From the NCBI GenBank assembly GCA_030710605.1, contig CP092872.1, forward strand, positions 10,795,096 through 10,859,095: a stretch of DNA of 64,000 nucleotides, written 5' to 3'. Source of the DNA: Cordylochernes scorpioides (taxonomy: Eukaryota > Arthropoda > Arachnida > Pseudoscorpiones > Chernetidae). A program made the translations under genes and the position numbers. The notes under the pieces were generated by a model, which did not search any database, had not been told where the DNA came from, and saw nothing but the letters and a program-made list of their open reading frames with translations. Shown here piece by piece: positions 9,557 through 19,274 of the stretch (positions within the stretch are counted from its first letter, which is position 1; every line of letters begins with the position of its first letter).

Positions 9557-11394
9557 TAAAGGCCTCAAATATCGACTTCCCGCCAAACCCGATATACCCA
9601 GGATCATCAGTGGAATAGAGGCCTCCGTTAAGAATCATAACCATCAAGACAGATGCGCCATCAGAAACCATGTATCCCGGGTACTCCAGAGACCTCTCCC
9701 CCCACCCCCAAATTCCCAAACTGAATCCAAGGCCCTCCGCAGACTAATGAAACAACGTTCAATTGTCATCAGCAGATCAGATAAGGGCACTGACACCGTA
9801 ATCCTAGACCGATCTTCGTACCACGCCAAAATCTTGGAAATATTGCAGGACACAGCCACTTTTTCTCAAATTTCCGCACAGGAGAGCACAATAGCACTAA
9901 AAACCTTCAAGTCCTCTCTCAACCGAATGAAAAAATCCAGTCTCATCTCAACGGAGGAACACAAATCCTTTACCACTAATCTCCCCAATGGTACCTACAT
10001 CTACGGCCTTCCCAAGGTCCACAAACCTTCTGTCCCTCTGCGCCCTATCATTGCGTATCACCTCTCTCCCGCCTACCCCCTAGCTAAGTACCTCTCAAAT
10101 TATCTCTCACCTCTTTTAAACAACAATAGAAGTAATCTCACAGTTTCCAGCACCCCCACACTCATTCAAGAAATAACCGGCCTACACCCCCCCCCAAAAC
10201 TTCACCATGTGTTCATTTGACGTTTCATCCCTATACCTCAGTCTCCCCCATCACCTGATAATTGACAGCCTCAACCAATTTTTGGTTTCCATTAACACAG
10301 ATCCCGTCAAGACCAACTCTATCACATCCCTCTCACAGATATGCTTAAACATGAGCACCTTTACCTTTGACCATACCCATTTCAAACAGATAAGGGGATC
10401 GCCTATGGGAAGCCCCCTCTCCTCCATAGCTGCTGAGCTGGTTATGACCAGAATAGATAAATGGGCCTGCAACCTCCATTGTGATGACATTCTTTTCTGG
10501 CGACGATATGTCGATGATATCCTTTGCATATGTAAAACCGACCTTGAAGAAACCATCCTGTCCACCCTCAACAGCTACAACCCTAACCTCTCGTTCACCA
10601 TCGAAAAAGAACAGGGACACATCATTCCCTTCCTAGACATCTTAATCATACGTACCCCAGCATCATTCCACACCACAGTATACTACAAGAATAGCAGTAC
10701 CCCCACCTACACCCATTTCAACTCCTTCTGCCCCACAGTACACAAAATTAACATCGTTAAAACACTCACCAGGCGCCTTCACACACACTGCTCTCTACCC
10801 ATCTTTAAAACCACAGAAAAAGCCCGTATCATCTCCCATCTCACCGCCGCCTCCTATCCACTAACATTCATTAATAAACATACCTATTCTCCCGCTCCCT
10901 CCAATCCTCCCCCAGTCTTCAGGACTACCTGCATGTTGCCCTATTCTCCCTTAACAGTTAGTATCTCCCGTCTCATCAGGCCATTTGGCATTCGCACCTT
11001 TTTCATTAATACCCCCAGTATCCACTCACTTCTCCGACACCCCATTACAAAAACTGGTGCCCAACTCAGTCCTCTGGATTCTTCTGGGGCGGTCTACTCT
11101 GTCTCATGCGAACATTGTTCCGCCACTTATGTGGGTGAGACAGGTAGAACCGTCGCCATTAGAATGTCAGAACACACCCGCAACATTAACAACAACGACC
11201 CACGTTCCCTCATCTATCAGCACGTTGCAGCCACTGGCCACTCTTTTAATACCAACCACCCCACTATCCATTACCGTAACATACCCAACCTACACCAAAG
11301 ATTAATGTTAGAATCCATAGTATCCACCAAACTTAAAAGCATAAATAGAAAAATAGAAATTCCTGAAATTTATGATATTTTTGTTTCAAGTTAA
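9540..11394 (+). pseudogene. PLE reverse transcriptase-GIY-YIG polyprotein, one frameshift
   Basis: Frame 1 (9,540-10,220) has KPDIPRIISG, SDKGTDTVILD and LPKVHKPSVPLRPIIAYH, the N-terminal RT fingers. Frame 2 (10,207-11,394) has FDVSSLYLSLP (motif A), RGSPMGSPLSSIAAEL (motif B), RRYVDDILCI (motif C with catalytic YVDD) and FLDILIIRTP. A C-terminal GIY-YIG nuclease follows with GAVYSVSCEHC, TYVGETGR and RMSEH. The break lies at a run of nine C at 10,187-10,195 next to motif A; one base added or lost there links the frames. This may be true decay or a homopolymer sequencing error. Otherwise the domains look intact. The reverse transcriptase copies element RNA and the nuclease nicks the target DNA. 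Confidence 0.85.
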
Positions 11395-11654
11395 TCTATT
11401 CCTTTTTTACATAGTTAAAAATCTAGTATACAACGTCTTATTACCATATCAATACAATAGTTACTTATTAAAATTAAAAATTCTTACTGCTAAGTTATAA
11501 AAATTGTTTATTATGTAAATCATCCCTTGTATATAGGTCGGTCTCTCGCCTTAATTTCTGTCAAACCTGTAGAAGGGCGTTTGCCCGAAAGCTCGTAACG
11601 TTTACAAATAAAAGATACCTATCTTCCATTTAATGATACGTTTTTTCATAAGTT
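11370..11654 (+). repeat. PLE A right inverted terminal repeat with hammerhead-like motif
   Basis: Begins inside the last codons of the ORF. At 11,566-11,595 it carries CCTGTAGAAGGGCGTTTGCC then CGAAAGCTCG: a core resembling CUGANGA, a four-pair GGGC/GCCC stem and GAAA. The third core position differs from the hammerhead consensus (CUGUAGA), so activity is uncertain. An AAATAAA tail follows. Confidence 0.75.
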
Positions 11655-11840
11655 GTACACCGGAAGAGTTTTAAGTTTTTACTATATATGTAACTGTAAA
11701 TTAAATTCAAAGAATATTTCTATATGTAAATAATATTTATGAATCTTTCCATGTTGAATATTTTCTTTGTTATATTTGTATGTACATTTAGTGCAAGTGT
11801 CCCTAGGGGGACATACCGTTTTGAATTGAAATAAATTATA
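11655..11840 (+). repeat. Probable LINE 3' UTR tail
   Basis: Ends with gtccctagggggacatacc, gaattgaaataaatt and a (TA)n tract, a layout typical of non-LTR 3' ends. It may be the remainder of the LINE fragment at 8,919-9,158, split by PLE A. Confidence 0.35.
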
Positions 11841-11844
11841 TATA

Positions 11845-11892
11845 TAGATCAATATCCTCCCAGCAAAATTTCCATCTATATCTGCATATATA
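11845..11892. repeat. Outer TIR fragment of the hammerhead-bearing element family
   Basis: gatcaatatcctcccagcaa and aatttccatctatat match the outer terminal block seen at 38,640-38,665 and 38,968-39,005. An inverted partner lies at 13,377-13,402. Confidence 0.5.
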
Positions 11893-12354
11893 AAAGGCAG
11901 TTCATATTTGCATTAAAATAAAACAAGAGCCCTGTTTGAATACTCAAGCTTAAGTTTGGTCGTCGAGGTTAAATGAAGAAGTAAAAGAATGCTCAATGCA
12001 GGATTCGATCCTGCGCCGTAGTTTTCCAGAATCGAAGTTTGTACCAGCTCAGTTTCTAAACGTCCCCCATGTCAACGCCGTTCAAATAACAACCAATTAC
12101 GTGACAACCAGTAGCTCGGCAGGAAACTAACAAGTATGTCCCCAGGGCCCTGCTCGTTAAATCTAACTCTGATTTGCATAGTTGACTCTCTCTAACCACT
12201 ACAATTGCATATTGACTCCCATTTCCATATGCACTCGTCGATACTTATATAAGAGTTTCCTTGGATATTTATATTTGTGTGAGTGATAAACGAATTAGAA
12301 TGGGTTAGATAAAGATCATGGAACAAGTTAAATAAACGTTTAGTTGATTTTTAT

Positions 12355-12428
12355 TCCACTAGATGGCGCGCTCTGTCAAAAATGATCATGTGAGCGGTCA
12401 GGATATTCATTTTTTGTTTTTAATTTAT
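12355..12428. repeat. Half copy of the 47.8-kb foldback family
   Basis: Contains tagttgatttttattccac, agatggcgcgctctg and gtcaggatattcattttt, in the same order as the right arm at 47,925-48,020. Confidence 0.55.
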
Positions 12429-12496
12429 TATTAATTTTGATATTTATATTTTAAATACTTTGTAAACTTCCTTTATTGTTTCACTGATATTATATA

Positions 12497-12945
12497 CTAG
12501 CCGAATGACCCGGGCAACGCCCGTGTTTTACCCGATTGAATGTTTTGATTCAAATACTATTTGTTACAATTATAAATTGGCGCCTTAAATAAATGCATAT
12601 GTTAGTTAATAACTATAGCCTATGTGCTTTATCTGTCTATGTACTGTTGGCTTCCGTAGGCGTCTCTTACTGGGAAAAAGAAAGAGAGGATTCCATTTAG
12701 TTATTAACTAATATATGCATTTATTTAATGAGCGACCCGCTCCAACACAATAGTTACAAAAACCAAAAAGCGAGTGGGGGGGAGGGGGGGGGGGGGCAAA
12801 GTGTCTCGCGTAGTGGCGGCGCCATCGTAGCCACGTGATCGTAGCCAACCAATAGGAAAGCGCCATTCCAAAGAAAAAGCAAACGGTGACAGAGATGACG
12901 CATAACGCTCGTAACTGTATATAGAATTATCCTGGGACAAAATTT
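12497..12945 (-). mobile_element. Non-autonomous Helitron, 3' terminus at 12,497
   Basis: On the minus strand the element ends with a GC hairpin (gggcgttgcccggg) followed about 8 nt later by CTAG and a T. This is the Helitron 3' signature. It shares its body (tttcccagtaagagacgcc, tgttggagcgggtcgctc, and a long C or G run) with the copy at 51,465-51,940. No Rep/helicase ORF. The 5' TC end was not located. Confidence 0.7.
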
Positions 12946-13109
12946 AGCTATAAAATTAGAAGTAGCCTCTCACAGAAAAATATAAAATATTTTATATGTA
13001 ATTCTGCTGTGCTAAAACCTTATGTATATAGTTTGCTTTTGAATACAATTTCTGAGATTCCACCCTTCATTGTAATATATATAAGCCGAATTATCCAATA
13101 TAGTATTAG

Positions 13110-13230
13110 AGCTCTAAAAAGCGGTCTGGTAGATTAATTGGCGAAACCACTAAGAAGGTTAACTGTGGATGAGCCAAGCTCCCCATCCCAATATATTTTC
13201 ATCGCAGTTAGGGCAGAAGTTTGTTTTATG
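13110..13230 (-). repeat. SINE-like dispersed repeat, minus orientation
   Basis: Reads ggtagattaattggcgaaac, aaggttaactg and gatgagccaag, ending cgcagttagggcagaagttt. It is the reverse complement of the 6.6-kb copy with substitutions. Confidence 0.65.
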
Positions 13231-13376
13231 TGTAAAAAAAAAAACTTTCGTACTTTAGTTTTTTTCATTTATTATACATCATTATGCAGATATTTTGTGG
13301 TCTTCTGAAATCCTTATTAAATTGGTATTACTTTTTATGATAAAAACGTTTAAAATATAAAATATACAGATATGTG

Positions 13377-13572
13377 GAAATTTTGCCAGGAGGATATTGA
13401 TCTAAAGAAGCCAAGTTCGCCTCTCCCGTCAAAACAGACGTCAAATCTAGACGCCATCTATTGATTGGCTTTATCACCGACCTGAGGCCGCTAGTTTATA
13501 GCGACGGTCAATAGATGGCGTCTAGTTTTGACGTCTATTTTGACGGGAGAGGCGACCTTTGCTTCTTTTAGA
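13377..13572. mobile_element. Foldback derivative of the hammerhead-bearing TIR family
   Basis: The outer block aaattttgccaggaggatat leads into arms ttcgcctctcccgtcaaaac...gacgccatctattg and their reverse complement ending ggcgacctttgcttctttta. Only about 60 bp remain between the arms (caccgacctgaggccgctag), and the hammerhead is deleted. Confidence 0.65.
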
Positions 13573-13632
13573 TACAGATATGTTTAATAATATAATAGTA
13601 GTAATATATTGTAATATAGTATTGTATATATA

Positions 13633-13713
13633 GTGTCATCCTTGAGCAGGGGCCATGCTAATCTTCTCTGTATTGTTCCTATTTTAGTATATGTGCCGCC
13701 GAACAAGCGTGTG
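13633..13713 (-). pseudogene. U6 snRNA pseudogene, 3'-truncated
   Basis: The minus strand reads acgcttgttcggcggcacat, then atactaaaataggaacaata, cagagaagattagcatggcc and cctgctcaaggatgacac, which is U6 from its 5' hairpin through the region after the ACAGAGA box. It stops before the 3' end (no gaagcgttcc). The flanks share atatatag, a possible short target duplication. A retrotransposed fragment is likely. Confidence 0.85.
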
Positions 13714-13771
13714 ATATATAGTAATTCATAGAGAGAACAGAGAGAAAGAAATTTATAATTATTATTAATAT

Positions 13772-13960
13772 TGCCACGTGGAATATTTAGGGAAGACAAA
13801 AACTTCAGGAGGAGACAACAATTTATTTCAGGCAAGAACAAACTAAGAATGGTAAACAAAAGATGAGCCAAGTGGGAAATTTACAGAGTAGCAAGATATA
13901 AACATAAAAATGACCACTCTGTTAATAAAAAATAATAAAATTAATAAATAATTTGTTACA
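13772..13960 (-). repeat. TRIM 3' LTR (minus orientation)
   Basis: About 189 bp, TG...CA ends, direct copy of 14,307-14,494. Confidence 0.8.
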
Positions 13961-14306
13961 TAGCTTCTTCCTTATGCGAGCTGTGATCCACAGCTAGCAA
14001 TTATTGTAGATAATGACATGGATCTGACATGCTTTTGCCAAGGATTCCATCGAAGTCTTGGAACTTTGTCCCTAGTACCTTTGCGTCATTTTTCTTGCGG
14101 CGTGAAGAGCGGCTTTGTCGTCGTATCGTCGTCTATAGTATTGTCTATAGGGACATCATCATCTTAGAGGGAAGTCTTGGCTTTAGCACGGCGGTGGAAT
14201 CCTGGAGTCAGTCTCTGAAAATGTAGAGCACAGCACCCATGGCTTCAAGGTCTTCTCGGCGATCTTCAGTTTGTCTTCCTTAACTTACCCAGCATCTCCA
14301 CCAAAA

Positions 14307-14494
14307 TGCCACGTGGAAAATTAGGGAAGACAAAAACTTCGGGAGGAGACAACAATTTATTCAAGGCAAGAACAAACTAAGATTGGTAAACATAAGATAA
14401 GCCACGAGGGAAATTTACAGAGTAGCAAGATATAAACATAAAAATGACCACTCTGTTAATAAAAAATAATAAAATTAATAAATACTTTGTTACA
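14307..14494 (-). repeat. TRIM 5' LTR (minus orientation)
   Basis: About 188 bp, TG...CA ends. The primer-binding-like site follows it on the minus strand. Confidence 0.8.
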
Positions 14495-15435
14495 ATATAA
14501 TTTATAAATTAATGAATATTATTTTTGTAAATAAGAATTGATAGAAGCGACACACAAAATATTCCACAATAAAAGTCATCATTGAAGTAAGAGTTCTATT
14601 GGGAAAGAAGGGAAATGGAAAGCAGAAGAACAACGATGAAAAGTCTAAAAGATTTCTATCCTAAGTAAAACATTTCCCAAAATGAAAAAAAAAATGTCAT
14701 TTAAAATCCATTTAAAATTTAAATCAAGTTAATAAATGAATTTCTTCCGATATTTTTATTTGGGCAAAACGTGAATTGGAAATTTTATAGTTAATTAGGT
14801 TTTAGGGCATTTATTATTCCAATGTTTTCTTTGAAGTATTTCCATATTTACGGCGTATTTTTATATCCATTTTGTATCGTGCCTAACCAAATTAGAGATG
14901 ATAAAACAAAAGGTGACTTTTTTACCCTTTATTTGAATAGTTGAAGTTTTTATGCAAATTTAATGTATTGATTGAGAGATTTGAAAAAGACTTATCTCTT
15001 TGGTTCGATACTGGATTTTGATAAAATTTGTGACGATGAGAATTCTAAAGATAGTTGTTTATTGGAATTTTAATTGTATTAATTAGATATTGTTACATCA
15101 TGTCTAATGCACCTATTTTATTTTGTAATATTATTTTTCATATATGTTAAATAGAAATTGATATTTTATATTTATTAAGCAAAATATTGTTGCATCATGA
15201 TTAATGCGCGTATTTTAAAAATTATTTATAATATTATTTTTAATATATTTAAAATTTAAATTATAAATTTATTTATTTTTATAAAACAGATTATTACTAT
15301 AAAATATTATGTACTATAAAACATTTGCATATTGATACACTAAATACACCACCTGCTTTAAACTTTGATATGATAGATAAAGAGATATTCTAGGTGCTAC
15401 CTAAATATATAGTTGTCTTATTATTGACTGGTTTA
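14495..15435. other. AT-rich noncoding stretch
   Basis: No gene or recognised repeat. Confidence 0.5.
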
Positions 15436-15539
15436 ACCTTGTAGGATGGTTGAGACACGTTCTGGAAAGATGAAAGACGCGTCTGAGGAGAGAATCAAGA
15501 CTGAAGAATCTGCCAAACCGCAGCTTGGTGCAACAATAT
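15436..15539 (+). pseudogene. Gag-like N-terminal fragment (MVETRSGK), copy 1
   Basis: After ttaaccttgtagg the frame reads MVETRSGKMKDASEERIKTE then ESAKPQLG. MV(E/Q)TRSGK starts are common in retrotransposon Gag proteins, but this is only a motif resemblance. It is cut by the solo LTR that begins at 15,540. A related copy lies at 16,500-16,612. Confidence 0.35.
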
Positions 15540-15774
15540 TGTCAAGCGGCTCAGCGGTTCCAAGCACGAGGCCCCATGGGACGCCTGTCAATCATCCCTG
15601 GACACCGGGTGTGAGGGGTTCGCGGAATTTGCCCGCCGGGGGGGGAGCTGACATCCCTCATTAGGATTATCTTTTAACTTGGGGTAAGTTGTACTCCCTC
15701 TCTCCCCCTATAAATACCCCTTATAATAAATTATTTATTCCCAAATTTGCCCTTGCTTTATTTATCTCGCAACA
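15540..15774 (+). mobile_element. Solo LTR with TATA box
   Basis: TGTCAAGCGG...CTCGCAACA, 235 bp, with a promoter-like ccctataaatacccc and a downstream AATAAA (ttataataaatt). The flanks are ATAT on both sides. It interrupts the MVETRSGK fragment; the uninterrupted relative at 16,500 supports a clean insertion. Confidence 0.65.
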
Positions 15775-16499
15775 ATATATATGTGATGGTAAAAATTATA
15801 AACGATAGCAATATGCGCTTAAGAAAATAAAGAAACGAATTGCTATAGTTTATATTTTTTACCTTCATTCTTTATAGCAATTTTCTCTTTCAATAGTGTA
15901 ATGTAATCTTCTACCTAATGTTCAATAATCTTAGGTAGTGTAGTTTGAGTCAAAAGAATAGATTGTATTCTACTGTTTTATATTTGTATTAAGTATATTA
16001 ATTCAAAGATTTTTCTCTATGTAAATAAATTATATAGATATATGAATAAATATAAATTGATGATGATAACATTAGCTAGCATATGATGATTAACAATTGG
16101 CAACTGAGTTAGTGCCTTCTTGCTTTTTTTGTATTTCTTCTTAATTCTTAAATTTTACTTTTGTAGTTTCTATGCATAAAGAAAACATTAAAATATATTT
16201 AAGTAACATTTTCTCTTTTTTACCCCCCAAAAAACACCAACAATTTGTATAATAATATTACAGAATTTTCATAAGAACTAAAAACATTAATATCTCACGC
16301 TATATATTGATTACATCACACAACAACAACCAAGTCCTTGGTCAAAACCATATTTACATATTATAAACAAATTTTGTTCTATAAAAATCATCATTTGTAT
16401 TTTGGCACACTGTGTGACTTCACAGATCTCTTTGATGTAAGAGATATATCAATTATTCTGGAGGCTACTTAAAGTAGAGTTATCTCATTATTCCCTTAT
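15775..16499. other. AT-rich noncoding stretch
   Basis: No feature recognised. The last 100 bp loosely resemble the sequence upstream of 15,436, so the duplicated block may be larger than the coding part. Confidence 0.4.
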
Positions 16500-16612
16500 A
16501 TAACCTTGTAGGATGGTTGAAATACGTTCTGGTAAGATACAAGACATGTCTAAGGAGAAAATCAAGACTGAAGATTCTGCCAAACGACAACCGGGTACAA
16601 CAGTATTACACT
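16500..16612 (+). pseudogene. Gag-like N-terminal fragment, copy 2
   Basis: aaccttgtaggatgg leads to a frame like MVEIRSGKIQDMSKEKIKTE, then DSAKRQPGTT and a stop. It parallels copy 1 at 15,436 with many substitutions and no LTR insertion. Function unknown. Confidence 0.35.
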
Positions 16613-17097
16613 AAATATCACTCTAGTTTACATATTTATTACAAAACACACTCTATATCCTATATTGATATTTGCATGTAAAAATGCTCAAACTATTTAT
16701 ATACATAGTTTTTAAAAATATATATACAAATTATTTCTATTATAGTTTTAGAGAAAGTGTGTGAAAAATTATTTAAATTTACATTTCAGAGCAATATTTA
16801 TACAAAGGATAAAGTTTATTTACATATCAGATCGGTATATATCATTCCAAACCACAACCTATATAAATATTGTAACCATCTATTTATTATATTTATTAAC
16901 ATATTGGTAATTTTGATATTTTGAATACACTTTGAAGACATTACTCATTCCTTCATTGATATTTTTAAATTTCTTTTTTGCCTTAAATAAATTGATGTGT
17001 CATCCTGATGTTTGTATTTATTAATTTCTATATGATAATATATACTTTTCTCAATAAATAGGTCAAATACTCTTTCTTGATTGATAAAAAAAAAGTT
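16613..17097. other. AT-rich noncoding stretch
   Basis: Nothing recognised. Confidence 0.5.
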
Positions 17098-17145
17098 AAC
17101 CATTTACGCGTTTCGGGCTGTTGGTCCTCATTAACGTGGTGTAAG
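17098..17145 (-). repeat. PLE-like hammerhead terminus, degraded
   Basis: The minus strand has cacgttaatgaggaccaaca then gcccgaaacgcgtaaatgg: a GATGA-like core, a small hairpin and GAAACGCG. It resembles the PLE ends elsewhere, but no other PLE part is adjacent. Confidence 0.4.
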
Positions 17146-17204
17146 CTTGGTTCTATACATGTAGCATATATGTAATATTTTGATATATTTACATACACAT
17201 ATAC

Positions 17205-17280
17205 ATAGGCATCTCCTTATCGTGCAACTGAAAGTTGCTGATGGCTTGCGCCATTTCATAGGATAAGGAGATGCCTTTTT
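17205..17280. repeat. Short hairpin
   Basis: ggcatctccttatc and gataaggagatgcc form a perfect 14-bp stem around a loop of about 38 nt (gtgcaactgaaagttgctga...). No family assigned. Confidence 0.5.
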
Positions 17281-17384
17281 CTTAATTTATGCACCTTTTC
17301 CCAGTACAATATCACATTTGTACTATTGTTTCACATATACATAGATAAAAGATATTCACTATTACATGTAAATAACAAAAAAGT

Positions 17385-17537
17385 TGAACGAGGGTTGGTG
17401 ACGTCAGAAATAGGTGTGACTTGCACGGCACCATGTCACTTTACATATCATGGACATTCAAAAGACCGACCTTTGAATGTGCATGCTATGTAAAGAGACA
17501 TAGTACAGTGCAAATTACACTAATTTCTGAGGTCACC
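17385..17537. mobile_element. Foldback element
   Basis: Imperfect arms of about 70 bp: gggttggtgacgtcagaaat...ggacattcaaaagacc pairs with gacctttgaatgtgc...atttctgaggtcaccaacct. No coding sequence. Confidence 0.6.
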
Positions 17538-17654
17538 AACCTTCTTTAATTCCGGTAGAGACCTTTCTTGTATAAAAAGAGTTTGGAACCAGTTGAAGAC
17601 AGTTGGTTGTGACAAAATATTCTATCCATTAAAGAGTTTTTTTGTAAAAAAAAA

Positions 17655-17775
17655 AATGATTGACTCGAACTTTCGGGTATTGGAGCTTACTTATACAGAA
17701 GTAAGGGTAACTGTAACACCGCTTTACTCCTGTAAAAGGGTTCTAAGGCCCGAAATCATGAATCAATAAATTAGT
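17655..17775. repeat. Inverted PLE-like terminus
   Basis: The right half reads CTCCTGTAAAAGGGTTCTAA, then GGCCCGAAATCATG and AATCAATAAATT. The left half contains the mirrored cgaactttcgggtattgg. This is a hammerhead-like PLE end in an imperfect inverted arrangement. Confidence 0.5.
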
Positions 17776-17811
17776 TTTGCAAGAATTTCTTTCCTGTGGA
17801 TATACTTTTTT

Positions 17812-17910
17812 ATTCGAAATTATTTTAAAGGCGTAAGATTCTTTTTGAAAATAAACAATTTCTACTACCCTTACTGCAATGGAAAAATTAATGGGAGGGC
17901 CTTGTTTCAT
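17812..17910 (+). repeat. SINE-like dispersed repeat, truncated
   Basis: taaaggcgtaagattctttt, aataaacaatttctactacc and gggagggccttgtttcatca; it stops at the central hairpin. It faces the minus-orientation copy at 17,998-18,180. Confidence 0.65.
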
Positions 17911-17997
17911 CAATAAAGCTTATGTCCATAGTTCATCTAAAATACCCATTCCAAGAGTCTAACAACAGTATCACTATAAAAGGAAGTTCCAAAAATG

Positions 17998-18180
17998 CAA
18001 TATAACAGCGGTATGGTAGATTAAACTGGCGAAACCGCTGGGAGGGTTCACCACTGTTGAGCCAGGCCCTCTTATTAATTTTTCCATTGCAGTAAGGACA
18101 GTAGAAATTGTTTATTTTCCAAAAGAATCTTACGCCTTAAAATAATTTCGAATTTTGATAACAGATGGCGCGCTAGTGCA
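17998..18180 (-). repeat. SINE-like dispersed repeat, full copy in minus orientation
   Basis: aacagcggtatggtagatta, actggcgaaaccgctggg, gagccaggccctc, ttttccattgcagtaagg, tcttacgccttaaaat and agatggcgcgctagtgcatc. This copy helps define the full family length of about 185 bp. Confidence 0.7.
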
Positions 18181-19086
18181 TCATACTTTTTATCTCAAGT
18201 GAGAGATATTATGCAAGGAATTATTGTTTTTGGAAAGACAGTTGGGTTTAGGTATCAAATAGAGATGCCGTCGCAGTGGACAATCTCATTTTTGGGCCTC
18301 GCCAGCACTTCTTTTCTAGGACCATAGACTTCTTTGTGTCACTTCTAGCCTCTAGAGTGTTTTTTCTTCTGCATTTGGTGTTGTGGTCGTGTCTAATGAA
18401 GAGCCTCAGATGTCTTCGTGCAGCTGTCACAGCAGTCGCAATTCTTCTTCATTTCATTGCCATATGTATTAATCAAGAGAGATACGCAAATTAATTATTG
18501 CATCTATTATAGTTTTGGGATACCTAAGACAAACATTCAACAAGTTCATTCTGAAATTGAGCGCGACAAAAGGCCAAGATGTTAGGCTAGAAATGTCCAA
18601 AGCTATCACAACAATTATTTGCTAACTATCAGTATTAATCAATGAAGATATCCAAATTAAAGATATTAAAATTTTAAATTTTAGGAGACAAACATTCAAC
18701 AAGACCAATTTACCAATAGAACTCAACCATAGACTAAGATGCTGAGCTTAAAATCCTCAAAGAGACCATAACAATAATTTGTTACCTTCCCGAAAAATAC
18801 AAATATAATATTCCGAAAAATAATAAAATAACGCTTTGAAGCAGATAATAAATCTGGAGGCGACAGGATATGAAATCTGCACTCATTGAAATTTTGAAAT
18901 CGTTGTACATTCAAGAAAGTACCAAAATATATGCTACAGATGGAAAAACATAGAAAATAATGAAAACTAATAACACAGAATAGAATAATTAATAATAATA
19001 ATTGACGAATTTTGTGATTTTCACTTCAAATAAAAACACATAATTTAAAAATTCGAAAACGCTTCGAAAGTTGAAGTTCACCCGTA
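18181..19086. other. AT-rich noncoding stretch
   Basis: Short ORFs have no recognisable domain. The segments caaacattcaacaag occur twice (18,530 and 18,687), hinting at an old duplication. No gene supported. Confidence 0.4.
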
Positions 19087-19168
19087 ATAAGAAAAAATAG
19101 TGAAGGGACTTGGCTCATCAGTGGCGAGCCCTCCTAGCGGTTTCGACAGCATAATCTACCATTTAATA
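19087..19168 (+). repeat. SINE-like dispersed repeat, partial
   Basis: cttggctcatcagtggcgag, ccctcctagcggtttcgac and ataatctaccattt. The 5' half is missing. Confidence 0.6.
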
Positions 19169-19262
19169 GAATCAACAATCAATCCAGGATCAAGTTTTTT
19201 TAAATATTTTTATTTCTCTCCATAGCTTTCGGGATAACATATACTTCAACAGGAGAACTATA
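19165..19262 (-). repeat. Left PLE-like terminus of the 44-bp satellite block
   Basis: On the minus strand: ctcctgttgaagtatatg, then ttatcccgaaagctatgg and agagaaataaaaatattt, followed by gattgattgttgattctatt. The same order recurs on the plus strand at 27,120-27,216. It is a hammerhead-like PLE end (CTGTTGA...CCCGAAAGCT...AAATAAA). Confidence 0.65.
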
Positions 19263-19274
19263 AATATGACTTCT

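Larger units (their letters stand above)
9272..11654 (+). mobile_element. Penelope-like element A with 285-bp inverted terminal repeats
   Basis: The arms 9,272-9,556 and 11,370-11,654 are reverse complements over about 285 bp with no mismatch seen. Between them lies a PLE ORF (RT plus GIY-YIG) broken by one frameshift. Both ends carry a hammerhead-like block (CTGTAGA, GGGC-GTTT-GCCC hairpin, GAAAGCTCG). The coding region begins close to the left arm, without the usual N-terminal extension, so I infer a 5' truncation joined to an inverted copy of the 3' end. Confidence 0.85.
13772..14494 (-). mobile_element. TRIM (miniature LTR retrotransposon)
   Basis: Two direct repeats of about 188 bp (13,772-13,960 and 14,307-14,494), each TGCCACGTGG...TTTGTTACA on the plus strand, flank about 346 bp of noncoding sequence. 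Flanks are ATAT on both sides. On the minus strand a primer-binding-like TGGTGGAGATGCTGGG lies three bases after one LTR (near 14,288-14,303), and purine-rich aaggaagaagc precedes the other, so the element is in minus orientation. The LTRs differ at several sites, so it is not very young. Confidence 0.8.

Noticed and set aside
10251..10620. Minus-strand frames inside PLE A
   Set aside because: Antisense to recognised RT motifs A-C.
17222..17258. CTGAAAG...GTTGCTGATGG as a hammerhead
   Set aside because: Core pieces are present but in an order and spacing that cannot form the three helices; the 14-bp hairpin explains the symmetry.
17998..18180. Calling the SINE-like repeat a type II hammerhead
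   Set aside because: Stem II and a three-pair stem III can be drawn, but only five bases remain for stem I. Kept as a finding, not as a ribozyme feature.
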